Source: SAR324 cluster bacterium
GTDB lineage: Bacteria; SAR324; NAC60-12
DNA length: 64,000 nucleotides
Reading direction: 5' to 3'
Assembly: GCA_015231825.1 (NCBI GenBank)
Contig: JADGAV010000001.1
Span: forward strand, 62,001-126,000
The translations under genes were made by a program, and so were the position numbers. This document shows positions 43,794 through 52,773 of this stretch, piece by piece. A model generated the notes under the pieces. That model searched no databases, had not been told where the DNA came from, and saw only the letters and a list, made by a program, of their open reading frames with translations. Numbering within the stretch: position 1 is the stretch's first letter; the number at the start of each line of letters is the position of its first letter.

Positions 43794-44990
43794 ATGCTGA
43801 CGGGATTTTGTAATCTGCTGAGAGAATATGGTGTTCCTATCTCCTTGCATGAAATCATGGACCTTCATCGTGGATTGAAAAAAGGACTCGTCAATGATTT
43901 GGATGAACTTTTTGTTTTTGGACGTTTAGCAATGGTCAAACGTGTGGAGCATATGGATCTTTATCAGCGCGCGTTTGCCTTTTATTTCTATGGAATTGAT
44001 CTTCCAGCGGTTGATGAAGGAGATCCAGAATTGTTCAAAACTGCTCAATTTCAGGAGTGGCTGCGAAAAGCAATCCAAAAGGGCGACATCCCCCGGAATG
44101 CGTATTGGAATATGCCTGCCGAAGAATTGATGAAAAAGTTTTGGGAGACGATGAAAGCGCAAATGAAGGAGCATCATGGCGGTAACAAATGGATTGGCAC
44201 CGGAGGGACATCTCCTTTCGGTCATTCCGGGCAATCAGAACGAGGAATTCGGGTGATGGGCTCCTCGGGCGGCCGATCAGCCATCAAAGTGATCGGCGAC
44301 CGAAACTATATCAACTATTCTGCCGACCAGACCCTGACAGCAGATAATATCCGACAGGCACTTGAAAGCTTGAAGCATTTGAAGAAAACCGGACCTGAAG
44401 ATGAACTTGATTTAGAAGAAACAATTCGCAAAACAGCTCGAAATGGGGGAGAGATTGATCTGGTGTTTCGACGGGAACTGAAGGATAAAATTAAAATTGT
44501 GCTTCTGATAGACAACGGGGGATACTCCATGACACCCTATGTTGATATCACTCGTTTATTGTTCTCAAAAATGCATGCTCGTTTCAAGGAATTCACCACC
44601 TACTATTTTCACAATACCATTTACAACCGTGTCTACAAAGATCCCGCACGCACTCAACCAATTTTCACTGAAGATCTTCTTAAAAAATCAAGAGACACTC
44701 GTTTTTTGATTTTAGGAGACGCCAGTATGGCACCGGAAGAACTGGTCCACCCTCATGGTTCGATCTACATGGACGATTTTCAACCGGATTCCAGTCTGGA
44801 GTGGCTAAAAAAATTAAAAAAGCGATTTCCCTATATTGTCTGGATGAATCCAATTCCGCAGCATGAGTGGGATATTGGTGTCTGGACGCTGGACAAGATT
44901 CGTGAAATCTTTCATATGGAAGAGCTCACTCTTCGCGGGATTAAACAAACCGTCGATCACCTCAATTCGCGTTCCGAAGTTGATCACTGA
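43794..44990 (+). CDS. VWA-domain protein, CoxE-like
   Basis: 398 residues. The N-terminal half (FCNLLREYGVPISLHEIMDLHRGLKKG) is typical of CoxE proteins; a VWA domain starts near 225, with the MIDAS-type loop VLLIDNGGYSM in place of canonical DxSxS, as in many CoxE members, and ILGDASMAPEEL near 300. It forms a pair with the ATPase at 42931, a module used to load cofactors or insert metal into a target enzyme. The target is unknown. Confidence 0.85.
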   Translation: MLTGFCNLLREYGVPISLHEIMDLHRGLKKGLVNDLDELFVFGRLAMVKRVEHMDLYQRAFAFYFYGIDLPAVDEGDPELFKTAQFQEWLRKAIQKGDIPRNAYWNMPAEELMKKFWETMKAQMKEHHGGNKWIGTGGTSPFGHSGQSERGIRVMGSSGGRSAIKVIGDRNYINYSADQTLTADNIRQALESLKHLKKTGPEDELDLEETIRKTARNGGEIDLVFRRELKDKIKIVLLIDNGGYSMTPYVDITRLLFSKMHARFKEFTTYYFHNTIYNRVYKDPARTQPIFTEDLLKKSRDTRFLILGDASMAPEELVHPHGSIYMDDFQPDSSLEWLKKLKKRFPYIVWMNPIPQHEWDIGVWTLDKIREIFHMEELTLRGIKQTVDHLNSRSEVDH

Positions 44991-45067
44991 TTTTCCTTAC
45001 GAGTCTGGAATTCCTTTTATTGCTTTCTAAAATGGTTAAACTTGCTGTGTCGGAAAGTGATTCGTTG

Positions 45068-46069
45068 CTATTTTCCTCCAAAAATCGTTTCTAATTTGAA
45101 GGTGATAGAGGGCGTGTTGCGAAAATCTTCCGATCGGGGAAAGGCAATTACGGGGGTAATTTGAAGATACAACCAGTTTTGATATAGCTTTCTGCGATAT
45201 GCTGCCCCAAAATTGTAACTGGTCAAATGGATTTTCGGTTTGTCAATGGCTTTGATGCCGGTGAAATAATTGAGTGAATCTTTTTCGGAAACATGATGGT
45301 AGAGGATCAAGGCATGGCCAAAATGAATTAGATCTTCTTTGACATACCATGACGCATCATTGGAAAACCGAAACCTGACGGTCTTTGAGAGCCTGCGATC
45401 AAAGAGGATTGTACTCGATTCTCCCCATCCCTTGGAAGTATTCCATTTAAAATTCTGAATTAATTTCAGAACCCACTTTTCGATGCGTATGTTGCGTCTG
45501 ATTTTCAGTTTTGCAAAGGGTTCAAGGGGAATTTTCAAATGGATCCCGGAGTCCGCCTGAACTTTCCAGGCATCTGTGTCAATGAAAACGTATCGCAGCG
45601 CGGCAGCCAAGATGCTTTCTTCATTGGTTTCCTGAAGTTTGTCATCTCCCTGAACTTCTTTTTCATTTTCTTCCTCGGAACTGACCTCTTTTTGAATATC
45701 CTGAATCACCAATTGAAACTTCTCCTGTGTTTTGGGGAGAAGCAGGATTGTGGCGATTCCAGCATCGGAAACCTGTTCGCCTTTTCCGCCGAATTTGGTA
45801 CTCAGACTGATGCGAATACGGCTGCCGTTGCCTTCTTCAATGTTATCGTCTCCAAAAAAAGAATCCAGAGAGTCGGAAAAATCATAAATCTGCTCAGAAA
45901 TTATAGTGCGTGTTTCTACAAATGAGTCGAAGGATTGTTCGAGAATTCCTTTGCCTGAAGGAAGGCTTTCCGGGCTGGACGGGTCCCCGTTATTTTGAGG
46001 TTCTGCAAAAATCTGAACTGAAAAAAAAAAGAAGATTGTGGCGAAAATATAAGATTTGCGAATCATCAT
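45068..46069 (-). CDS. Exported protein of unknown function, possible outer-membrane barrel
   Basis: Unrecognised 333-residue protein. A Sec signal peptide (MMIRKSY, phenylalanine-rich core, cleavage near FAEPQ) is followed by a low-complexity Asp/Glu-rich linker, then a region rich in alternating strands with aromatic belts (LYQNWLYLQITPVIAFP near 300) and ending FKLETIFGGK. It resembles outer-membrane barrel proteins of unknown role. It is convergent with the CoxE-like gene, 77 bp away, and alone on its strand. Confidence 0.6.
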   Translation of the reverse strand: MMIRKSYIFATIFFFFSVQIFAEPQNNGDPSSPESLPSGKGILEQSFDSFVETRTIISEQIYDFSDSLDSFFGDDNIEEGNGSRIRISLSTKFGGKGEQVSDAGIATILLLPKTQEKFQLVIQDIQKEVSSEEENEKEVQGDDKLQETNEESILAAALRYVFIDTDAWKVQADSGIHLKIPLEPFAKLKIRRNIRIEKWVLKLIQNFKWNTSKGWGESSTILFDRRLSKTVRFRFSNDASWYVKEDLIHFGHALILYHHVSEKDSLNYFTGIKAIDKPKIHLTSYNFGAAYRRKLYQNWLYLQITPVIAFPRSEDFRNTPSITFKLETIFGGK

Positions 46070-46276
46070 TTTTCAATCCAATCCCCAGAATGTGACTTGT
46101 GATCAACCTGCAAAAACCGGAAAGATACGGAGTCTTGAAATGATGAATCATAATTCCTGCTTGTTTCATCGCTAAAACTGTTTCCATATCAGGAGAAAAC
46201 CTATCCGAAAATCAACTGATCTGTCAAGAATCATGGCAGGGAGTGCGAATTTTCATAAAAGTCATTTTTTGACATT

Positions 46277-46819
46277 TTATTTGATCCCCAGTTTTGTTTT
46301 GTTTGTGCGGAGCGTATCGATTATAAATTGAATGTGCTCCTCCGGGCTCCGTCCAATCAGCTCCATGCCCTGATGAACTTCATTGCGGTCCACGGAAGCG
46401 GCAAAACTCTTATCTTTCAACTTTTTCTTAATGGATTTCACCTTGAGGCCCTCAATGCCGTCGGGGCGAACCAGAGTTGCAGCGATAATAAACCCGGTCA
46501 ATTCATCACAAGCCACCAAAGCTTTTTCCAACAGTGATTTGTACTCGACTCCCCACTGGGTGTAGTGGGCAGAAATAGCATAGGCGATTTTTTCTTCACC
46601 ACGTTCCCGAAGAAGTTTAACAATACGGTGAGGATGTTCTTCAGGCCATGCTTCATAGTCCGCATCATGGAGCAACCCGGTGATTCTCCAGGTTTCTTCG
46701 TCTTCTTCATAAAATCCGGCGTAGGCCGCCATCACTTCCGAAACGGCATAGGCATGTTTGGTCAAGCTCTCTCCTTTGGTCATTTCGCGAAGAATGGCTT
46801 CAGCATCAGAAAAATTCAT
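46277..46819 (-). CDS. HD-domain hydrolase
   Basis: 180-residue HD-superfamily phosphohydrolase. H22 in LTKHAYAV, H51-D52 in GLLHDADYEAW and later His/Asp residues (YAISAHYTQWGVEY near 82, ALVACDELTGF near 105) make up the metal site. The family is often called by the HDIG-domain label; nucleotide dephosphorylation is likely. 96 bp downstream of the ODP-type gene on the same strand. Confidence 0.87.
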   Translation of the reverse strand: MNFSDAEAILREMTKGESLTKHAYAVSEVMAAYAGFYEEDEETWRITGLLHDADYEAWPEEHPHRIVKLLRERGEEKIAYAISAHYTQWGVEYKSLLEKALVACDELTGFIIAATLVRPDGIEGLKVKSIKKKLKDKSFAASVDRNEVHQGMELIGRSPEEHIQFIIDTLRTNKTKLGIK

Positions 46820-46915
46820 AATACCTCGTAGTTAGAATAATAAAAATTCAAGTCCCCCGGGGACGGGGCTTTATGGTAGAATTTTGTTCGGGTTGCTTTG
46901 GATCTCAGGCCCGTT

Positions 46916-47725
46916 TTAAACAGAAAAATCTCTATTGTTACGCAATTGCGCCATCCTCTGATCGAGTTCCGGATTGCTCAGGTCATCATGAATCCCTACC
47001 TCCAAAGATTCTAACCAGTCCAGGAGCTTTTCAGCATTGTCTCCCTGAAAGATTGCTCCATGTTGGGGACAGATCATGACAGGCCGAAGATTTCGCACAC
47101 GTTGAACCCATTCCCTGAGAGCGGCGGACGAAGGCATCCAACGCAAATGGAATGTTTCCATATATTGGATATGGGATTCAAAATCTTCAACAAATAAATC
47201 CGTATCTGATGTTGGGAGGAGAGCGGCTCCGATGTCTCCGGAAAAAAGAATTTCCGCAATAGGATCGTAAAATGAAAAATTGCCTGAAGAATGGCAAAAG
47301 TGAGCCGGAATCGCAAAAATTGAATTTCCGCTGTTTCCAATTGGGATTTCCATCCCCTTGTCAGGAATGCCAATGAGTTCCATTGCAGTTCCCATCCCAA
47401 AATGGTGGATAAATCCTGTCCAAAGTCGAGAACAAAAAACCTTTACTCCCGGGCACAAATCAAGCCACATTGCCAGAGACGAAACAATATCAGGATCTTG
47501 ATGACTGGCTACAATGACCTTGATTGCTTCAATATCAACATGCCTGCACAGGGCAGCCAGGACTTGAGAAAAAATTTCACTGCCGCCGGGATCCAAAAGC
47601 ATAACGTTTTCATCACTAAGGATGACATACTCATTGGTGTCGACAACTTCTTTCTGCTTTTCTGAATCTCTGCCGAGAACCAGCCATTGATGCTTCTGAG
47701 ATTCAAAAAGTATCTTACTTTTCAT
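46916..47725 (-). CDS. MBL-fold di-iron protein, ODP/flavodiiron-like
   Basis: 269-residue metallo-beta-lactamase-fold protein. Metal ligands are HQDPD (H75, D77, D79 of the HxDxD type), H-S-S after AIPAHFCH near 142, the SGDIGAA Asp near 168 and CPQHGAIF near 225. It lacks the flavodoxin domain of flavodiiron proteins, as do ODP proteins that sense oxygen for chemotaxis, for example in Treponema denticola. The start ATG overlaps the stop of the upstream receptor-like gene (ATGA), so the two are coupled. Confidence 0.78.
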   Translation of the reverse strand: MKSKILFESQKHQWLVLGRDSEKQKEVVDTNEYVILSDENVMLLDPGGSEIFSQVLAALCRHVDIEAIKVIVASHQDPDIVSSLAMWLDLCPGVKVFCSRLWTGFIHHFGMGTAMELIGIPDKGMEIPIGNSGNSIFAIPAHFCHSSGNFSFYDPIAEILFSGDIGAALLPTSDTDLFVEDFESHIQYMETFHLRWMPSSAALREWVQRVRNLRPVMICPQHGAIFQGDNAEKLLDWLESLEVGIHDDLSNPELDQRMAQLRNNRDFSV

Positions 47726-48540
47726 AAACCTTTTCGGGTAAGCAGTTTTTTCAGCAAAACTTTTCCCATTTGGGCTTGTTTGACCAGTTCATCCTGCTCC
47801 TTTTCAATCTGGTGAACCAGGTCCAGGGTGTTCTCGACCAGATCCATGAATCGGTCTGCGGAACTTTTTAGATTGGGGGTATTGATCGAAATGCTGGAGG
47901 CAATATAGCTCATTGTTAATCGGCTTCTTTCAATCATCGTCAACCTTTTTGTTGCATTTTCGATAATTTGAATTGAATCTCCGGCGAGGGTCTCGATTTG
48001 CTGTCGATTAAAACGGCTTTTCAAGGCAAGGTGTTCCATGTTGCGTTTTTGGTGATTATCAAGCTGATCCGGAGAAAGGGAATCGAACCATTTTGAAAGT
48101 GACTCAACGAAATCGTATGTCATTTCTGAATTCAAACTGTCATCAGCATCGGAATTCAGGGGATATCCTGACACCCTAGACCCTTCAGTGCCTTGTGAAG
48201 TACTGGCAATGCAGATTGCCAAACATCGGGTATAAAGGTAATATCTTTTGATTGCAATCGAGCAAATTGAAATTTTTCTAGAAAGCAAAATACAGTCGGA
48301 TTTCAAAGTTTCTATTTCAATACCGATATCTCGAGAAATCTCTGCAAGCCCATCTACGAGAGGCACCATGGATTGACCTTCGTTTCGATTGACTCGCGCA
48401 GCATGAACCGATCCGTTTTTGGCAAGCATACTGATCTCAAACGACAAAGAACTGAAAGATCGAGCGACACTCAGAATATTCATGCAGTTTTTTAAAATTG
48501 AGCCGACGCTGTTGTCACTTTGAAAATGCCTGTTTTTCAT
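47722..48540 (-). CDS. Soluble chemoreceptor-like (degenerate MCP tip) protein
   Basis: 272-residue helical protein with no membrane segment or HAMP domain. Residues 30-75 (LSFEISMLAKNGSVHAARV, then VPLVDGLAEISRDIG) align with the conserved hairpin tip of methyl-accepting chemotaxis proteins, IAxQTNLLALNAAIEAARAGE followed by VA...EVR.LA..S; key positions (N, AAR, V.LA..S) survive but E-A-A-R-A-G-E is altered. The rest is coiled coil. Coupled upstream of the ODP-type gene, which supports a soluble oxygen-sensing receptor pair. No che genes are in the window. Confidence 0.58.
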   Translation of the reverse strand: MKNRHFQSDNSVGSILKNCMNILSVARSFSSLSFEISMLAKNGSVHAARVNRNEGQSMVPLVDGLAEISRDIGIEIETLKSDCILLSRKISICSIAIKRYYLYTRCLAICIASTSQGTEGSRVSGYPLNSDADDSLNSEMTYDFVESLSKWFDSLSPDQLDNHQKRNMEHLALKSRFNRQQIETLAGDSIQIIENATKRLTMIERSRLTMSYIASSISINTPNLKSSADRFMDLVENTLDLVHQIEKEQDELVKQAQMGKVLLKKLLTRKGL

Positions 48541-48962
48541 AAAATGAACATCGATTAACCGTTTGCAATGCTCTGCCTGGAAAATGAGTGGATTTGATGA
48601 TTGAGGTTTGTCGGTTGAAGTGTTAAGACCAAGCAGGGAAAATCAGCAGGAAAACCATAACAGAATTCCATCTCGTATTCAAACTATCGATGAATCCACT
48701 CTGTCTTTGGGGGACGCAATCACTCATGTATCAATCAGATTTTTAATTTTCTCAATTGTGCCTCGTGTCGATGCAGATAACTCATGGCGGTCAGGAATGA
48801 GTTGTATTTGCCGGAATTCGTCATCGAATTTTTGAAAAATTCCTGTTTATACCGGTTTTGATGATTAGCCGAATGTACTTCTTACAAAAGTCATTCAATT
48901 TAGCGGGTCATTCGGACAAATCGGTTTTTTTATATCCACTCAATTCACAAATTGGTATTTGA
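48541..48962. other. Divergent intergenic region
   Basis: About 420 bp between the receptor-like and beta-decarboxylating dehydrogenase genes. I find no coding frame, RNA or repeat I would support; it includes AT-rich sequence before 48963 suitable for promoters. Confidence 0.45.
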
Positions 48963-50024
48963 ATGTCGACCTATCAAATCGCATTTCTATCCGGCGATGG
49001 TATCGGAAAAGAAGTTGCCGAAGAAACCAGGCGCGTGCTGGAATATCTCCAAATTCTTCTTCCTGAAATTAAATTGAATTTCGTCCCCTATCCTATGGGT
49101 GCGGGGGAGTATCTCAAAAATGGGAATCCTTTACCGGATTCGACCCTGGAAGGAATTAAAAAGGCCGATGCTATTTTGCTGGGAGCAATGGGCTTGCCTG
49201 AAGTACGCTGGTCAGACGGGACCGAAATGGTCCCTCAAATAGAAATAAGGGAAAAGCTCGATCTGTATGCAGGAGAACGTCCTCTTCGACTGTATCACGA
49301 AAGTTTTACTCCTTTGAAGGGCTTTCAAAATGGTGAAATCGACCTCCTGATTATTCGTGAAAATACGGAAGGCCTCTTTTGGGGGCGAACTGCAGGAAGA
49401 TCTGAAGATCCCGATTCAGAAGAAGACATTATGCACATCAGCAGGAAGGGAGCGGAACGGATTAGCCGGTATGCGTTCAAGAAGGCAATCCTGCGTCCTG
49501 CAAAAAAAGTCTGTCTGGTAGACAAAGCCAATGTGCTCAAATCCAGTGCATTTTTCAGAGAAATATTCTTAGAGGTAGGCAAGCAATTTCCCGAAATTGA
49601 AACAGAATGTGTGTATGTTGATGCCTTTGCACTTTTTTTGGTACAGCGTCCGCAAACATTTGATGTCATCGTGACCGAAAATATGTTTGGCGATATACTT
49701 TCCGATCTGGGAGCAGGTCTTATTGGCGGAATGGGAATGGCTCCTTCTGCTGATATTGGCGAACAGCACGCAGTTTTTCAACCCTCCCATGGAACTGCAC
49801 CAGATATTGCTGGTCAGGGAATAGCCAATCCCGTTGCTACGATTTTATCTGCCGCGATGATGATGGATTATTTAAAGGAACCGCGGGCCGCATCGTTGCT
49901 GATTTCATCAGTAGAAGAAATTTTTAAAGAGGGAAAAAACACGACACGGGATCTAGGAGGAGCTCTATCGACAAGGGCTTTTGGTGATAAGCTGATGCAG
50001 GTGATGAAAAATCAGTTTGAATAA
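48963..50024 (+). CDS. Isocitrate/isopropylmalate dehydrogenase-family protein (possibly tartrate-type)
   Basis: 353-residue NAD(P)-dependent beta-decarboxylating dehydrogenase. SGDGIGKEVAEET at the start, ENTEGLFWG near 138, VIVTENMFGDILSDL near 236 and PSHGTAPDIAGQGIANP near 278 identify the family. It could be 3-isopropylmalate, tartrate or related malate dehydrogenase; no leuC/leuD neighbours favour leucine synthesis. The following genes (hydroxypyruvate isomerase-like, aminotransferase) suggest hydroxyacid metabolism. Start ATG fits MSTYQIAFLSGDG. Confidence 0.88.
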   Translation: MSTYQIAFLSGDGIGKEVAEETRRVLEYLQILLPEIKLNFVPYPMGAGEYLKNGNPLPDSTLEGIKKADAILLGAMGLPEVRWSDGTEMVPQIEIREKLDLYAGERPLRLYHESFTPLKGFQNGEIDLLIIRENTEGLFWGRTAGRSEDPDSEEDIMHISRKGAERISRYAFKKAILRPAKKVCLVDKANVLKSSAFFREIFLEVGKQFPEIETECVYVDAFALFLVQRPQTFDVIVTENMFGDILSDLGAGLIGGMGMAPSADIGEQHAVFQPSHGTAPDIAGQGIANPVATILSAAMMMDYLKEPRAASLLISSVEEIFKEGKNTTRDLGGALSTRAFGDKLMQVMKNQFE

Positions 50025-50217
50025 AAATCTGAGAGTTCCGATCCTCCTTGCTCAGCATTCAATAGCGGAAGCAGACATTCCTTTGTTTCCTTTCACTGAA
50101 AGCAAAAAAGTTATTGAATCATGATTTTTAAATTTTTCATTTCCGTGCGACAGTTGAAGAGGGCTTTTTTTGAATTTAGCTAACCTAATGAAATCATTAA
50201 GAAAATAGGAGATCGTA

Positions 50218-50991
50218 ATGTTAAAATTTGCAGCAAATATTTCAACAATGTTTGTGGAATTTGATTTTTTGGAAAGATATGCTGCTGCGTCGAAGGCGGG
50301 ATTCAGGATGATCGAATGCCAATACCCTTATGAATTCCCTCCTGATCTTCATCAAGAATACCTCGAGGTTCATCAGCTGGAATTGCTCTTGCTCAATTCT
50401 CCTCCAGGGACTTTCAAAGGCGGAAAACGCGGAATGGCCTGTCTGCCAGGAAGAGAAATTGAATTTCGTGAAAGCATTCATCATGCACTTCACTACGCTT
50501 CGGTTTTGCATTGCAGTAAAGTGCATGTGATAGCAGGTATCTGCAGCAGTGAATTCCCCTTGGAAAAACAAGAGGAGGTTTTCATCGAAAACATTCAATA
50601 TGCTGCAAAGGAGGCCGCCAAACAAAACTGCTTAATCCTGATAGAACCGATCAACAATATTGATACTCCCGGCTATTTTTTAAACACCCCGTTACAAGCC
50701 GGTACATTTTTAGAAAAAATTAACGAACCCAATTGCAGGATGCAGTTTGATGTCTATCACTGCCAAAAAATGGTAGGTCAGTTGGAATACCACATTCGTC
50801 GATATTTTCCTGTTATTGACCATATACAGATTTCGGCACTTCCAAATCGGAGTGAACCGGATCAAGGGGAAATTAATTTTCCCTACATTTTTTCACTCCT
50901 TGAGGAACTGGACTATCAGGGATGGATTGGATGTGAATACACACCCAGAGGAGATACTTTTGCAGGACTTGGATGGCTCAAAAACCTTTGA
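50218..50991 (+). CDS. Hydroxypyruvate isomerase-like TIM-barrel enzyme
   Basis: 257-residue AP-endonuclease-2 superfamily sugar isomerase/epimerase. Metal ligands: E in LIEPINNIDTPGYFLN near 142, D-x-Y-H in MQFDVYHCQKMVG near 178, and GEINFPYIF near 215 plus GCEYTPRGDT near 240. The segment IDTPGYFL and the start FAANISTMF are Hyi hallmarks (hydroxypyruvate to tartronate semialdehyde). AGGAGAT precedes the ATG. Together with glycerate kinase (9611) it fits a hydroxypyruvate/glycerate route. Confidence 0.85.
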   Translation: MLKFAANISTMFVEFDFLERYAAASKAGFRMIECQYPYEFPPDLHQEYLEVHQLELLLLNSPPGTFKGGKRGMACLPGREIEFRESIHHALHYASVLHCSKVHVIAGICSSEFPLEKQEEVFIENIQYAAKEAAKQNCLILIEPINNIDTPGYFLNTPLQAGTFLEKINEPNCRMQFDVYHCQKMVGQLEYHIRRYFPVIDHIQISALPNRSEPDQGEINFPYIFSLLEELDYQGWIGCEYTPRGDTFAGLGWLKNL

Positions 50992-51095
50992 ATTGCCTTC
51001 TCTTTCATTTTGTTTATTCAGTAAGCAATTTGTCCAATTTGAGATGGAAAGAATGAGGGCTTTATGCAGGGGGGTGTTTGAAAGAGGACTGTTCG

Positions 51096-51227
51096 ATGAA
51101 TTCTTATCGTAGAAATCGGCAGGAATTGCTGTTTGACACCCTTTTAATTGTGCAGGAAAAGTTGGCGGGTCTTGCCAGCAATTCATTGAGTTTTAAAGAA
51201 CACCATGAGGAATTGAAACAGCGCTGA
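51096..51227 (+). CDS. Possible 43-residue peptide
   Basis: An open frame of 43 residues (starts MNSYRRNRQELLFDTLL) with AGAGGA 7 nt before the ATG and a helical, charged composition. It could be a true small gene, the remnant of a larger gene, or chance. A 17-nt sequence inside it recurs at 60464-60480. Confidence 0.3.
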   Translation: MNSYRRNRQELLFDTLLIVQEKLAGLASNSLSFKEHHEELKQR

Positions 51228-51489
51228 TATTGAACCGAATCAAGGAATCGTAGACCAATGTGAGGACCGAAGGGGCCGACGTCCCTATCAGGAATTTTGA
51301 GATCTGATGGCTATTGATGCTGATCAACAACTTTTTGAATAGGATAAAAGTGTTTTGCTCAGCTTGGACTAATACGCTCGTTGACTTTTGTTTTCTTGGA
51401 AAATCAGATATGTTTTTCCGAAGGCAAAATGCGAACATTTCAAGCGATCACGTCGGGCTCTGCCAGCATTTCGCATTTAAACATTGATG

Positions 51490-51517
51490 TTGTAATAAAT
51501 CGATTTGATACTATACA
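51490..51517 (+). promoter_or_regulatory. Candidate promoter upstream of aminotransferase
   Basis: TTGTAA (51490-51495), a 16-nt spacer and TATACA (51512-51517), ending 20 bp before the aminotransferase ATG. Confidence 0.3.
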
Positions 51518-51537
51518 TTTCTTAGACAGGAGAAAAA

Positions 51538-52665
51538 ATGCCAGGCTTACTTCCTAATGTAGACCCGGATGGGTTGCTCGAATATTCAGTTGTTTTCACG
51601 GATCGTTCACTGAACCACATGTCCCAGTCATTTCAGGCGGTTATGAATGATATTTCGGGTACTCTCAAAAAAGTTTATAATGCCCATTCAGTCGTTGTTG
51701 TACCCGGAGGCGGAACTTATGGAATGGAAGCCGTAGCACGCCAATTTGCCACTGATCAGAAATGCCTTGTGATTCGCAATGGCTGGTTCAGTTTTCGCTG
51801 GACACAAATTTTTGAAATGGGAAAAATCCCGGCTGAGTCCTCAGTGTTGAAAGCTCATCGAATAGACAACAGCAAACAGGCATCATTTGCACCAGCACGG
51901 GTCGAAGAAGTAGTTGCAACAATCAAAAGCAAACGTCCGGATCTTGTTTTTGCTCCTCATGTAGAAACATCGTCGGGAATGATCCTCCCTGATTCCTACA
52001 TTCGTGCCGTGGCTGATGCGGTGCACGCAGTTGGAGGACTTTTTGTTTTGGACTGCATAGCATCAGGAGCGATCTGGGTGGATATGGAAGCGTCCGGTGT
52101 CGATATTTTGATCAGTGCTCCTCAAAAAGGGTGGAGTGGTTCTCCCTGCAGCGGATTGGTCATGCTGAATGCTAAAGCTCGAGAAAAAATTGAATCCACG
52201 AGCAGTTCCAGCTTTGCCTGCGATTTGCTGAAATGGCTTCAGATCATGGAAGCTTATGAAAAGGGGGGACACGCTTATCATGCAACGATGCCGACTGATG
52301 CGTTAAGCACGTTTCGAAATGTGATGAAAGAAACTGAAACTTATGGTTTTGAAAAAATTAAATCAGAGCAGCAGGAGCTGGGGGATAAAGTAAGAGCATT
52401 GTTGACTGCCAAAGGGTTCAAGAGTGTAGCCGCAGAAGGTTTTCAAGCACCGGGAGTGGTTGTCTGTTATACGGATGATAAAGGGATTCAAACCGGCAAA
52501 AAATTTGCAGAGCTGGGTTTGCAGATTGCCGCAGGTGTGCCTTTGCAATGTGATGAACCGGACGATTTTCAAACTTTTCGCCTCGGTCTTTTTGGATTGG
52601 ACAAACTTCAAAATATTGATCGGACTGTAAAAAATCTTGACGAAGCACTCAGTAAAATTCTTTGA
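51538..52665 (+). CDS. Class V aminotransferase, alanine/serine-glyoxylate type
   Basis: 375-residue PLP enzyme. PLP-binding lysine is K197 in SAPQKGWSG; GGGTYGMEAVARQF near 58 binds cofactor phosphate; APHVETSSGMILP near 150 and LDCIASG near 172 are typical. The branch resembles alanine-glyoxylate transaminase-like proteins of gammaproteobacteria, rather than the 2-aminoethylphosphonate aminotransferase. ACAGGAGAAA precedes the ATG. Transaminating glyoxylate or hydroxypyruvate would fit the upstream genes. Confidence 0.9.
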   Translation: MPGLLPNVDPDGLLEYSVVFTDRSLNHMSQSFQAVMNDISGTLKKVYNAHSVVVVPGGGTYGMEAVARQFATDQKCLVIRNGWFSFRWTQIFEMGKIPAESSVLKAHRIDNSKQASFAPARVEEVVATIKSKRPDLVFAPHVETSSGMILPDSYIRAVADAVHAVGGLFVLDCIASGAIWVDMEASGVDILISAPQKGWSGSPCSGLVMLNAKAREKIESTSSSSFACDLLKWLQIMEAYEKGGHAYHATMPTDALSTFRNVMKETETYGFEKIKSEQQELGDKVRALLTAKGFKSVAAEGFQAPGVVVCYTDDKGIQTGKKFAELGLQIAAGVPLQCDEPDDFQTFRLGLFGLDKLQNIDRTVKNLDEALSKIL

Positions 52666-52773
52666 ATCGTCACTCTGGTTCCGATATATTTTCATTTTTG
52701 ATTTTCAGAAAATCATTGTGATTTTCTCTTTCCAAAGACATTTCTCGGAGGCAGATATCTGGTCGTCCAAAAA

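Larger units (their letters stand above)
50992..51537. other. Long intergenic region before aminotransferase
   Basis: About 545 bp. It contains the small open frame at 51096-51227, a candidate promoter at 51490-51517 and otherwise nothing I can support. An 81-codon minus-strand frame (51193-51438) lacks coding character. Confidence 0.4.
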
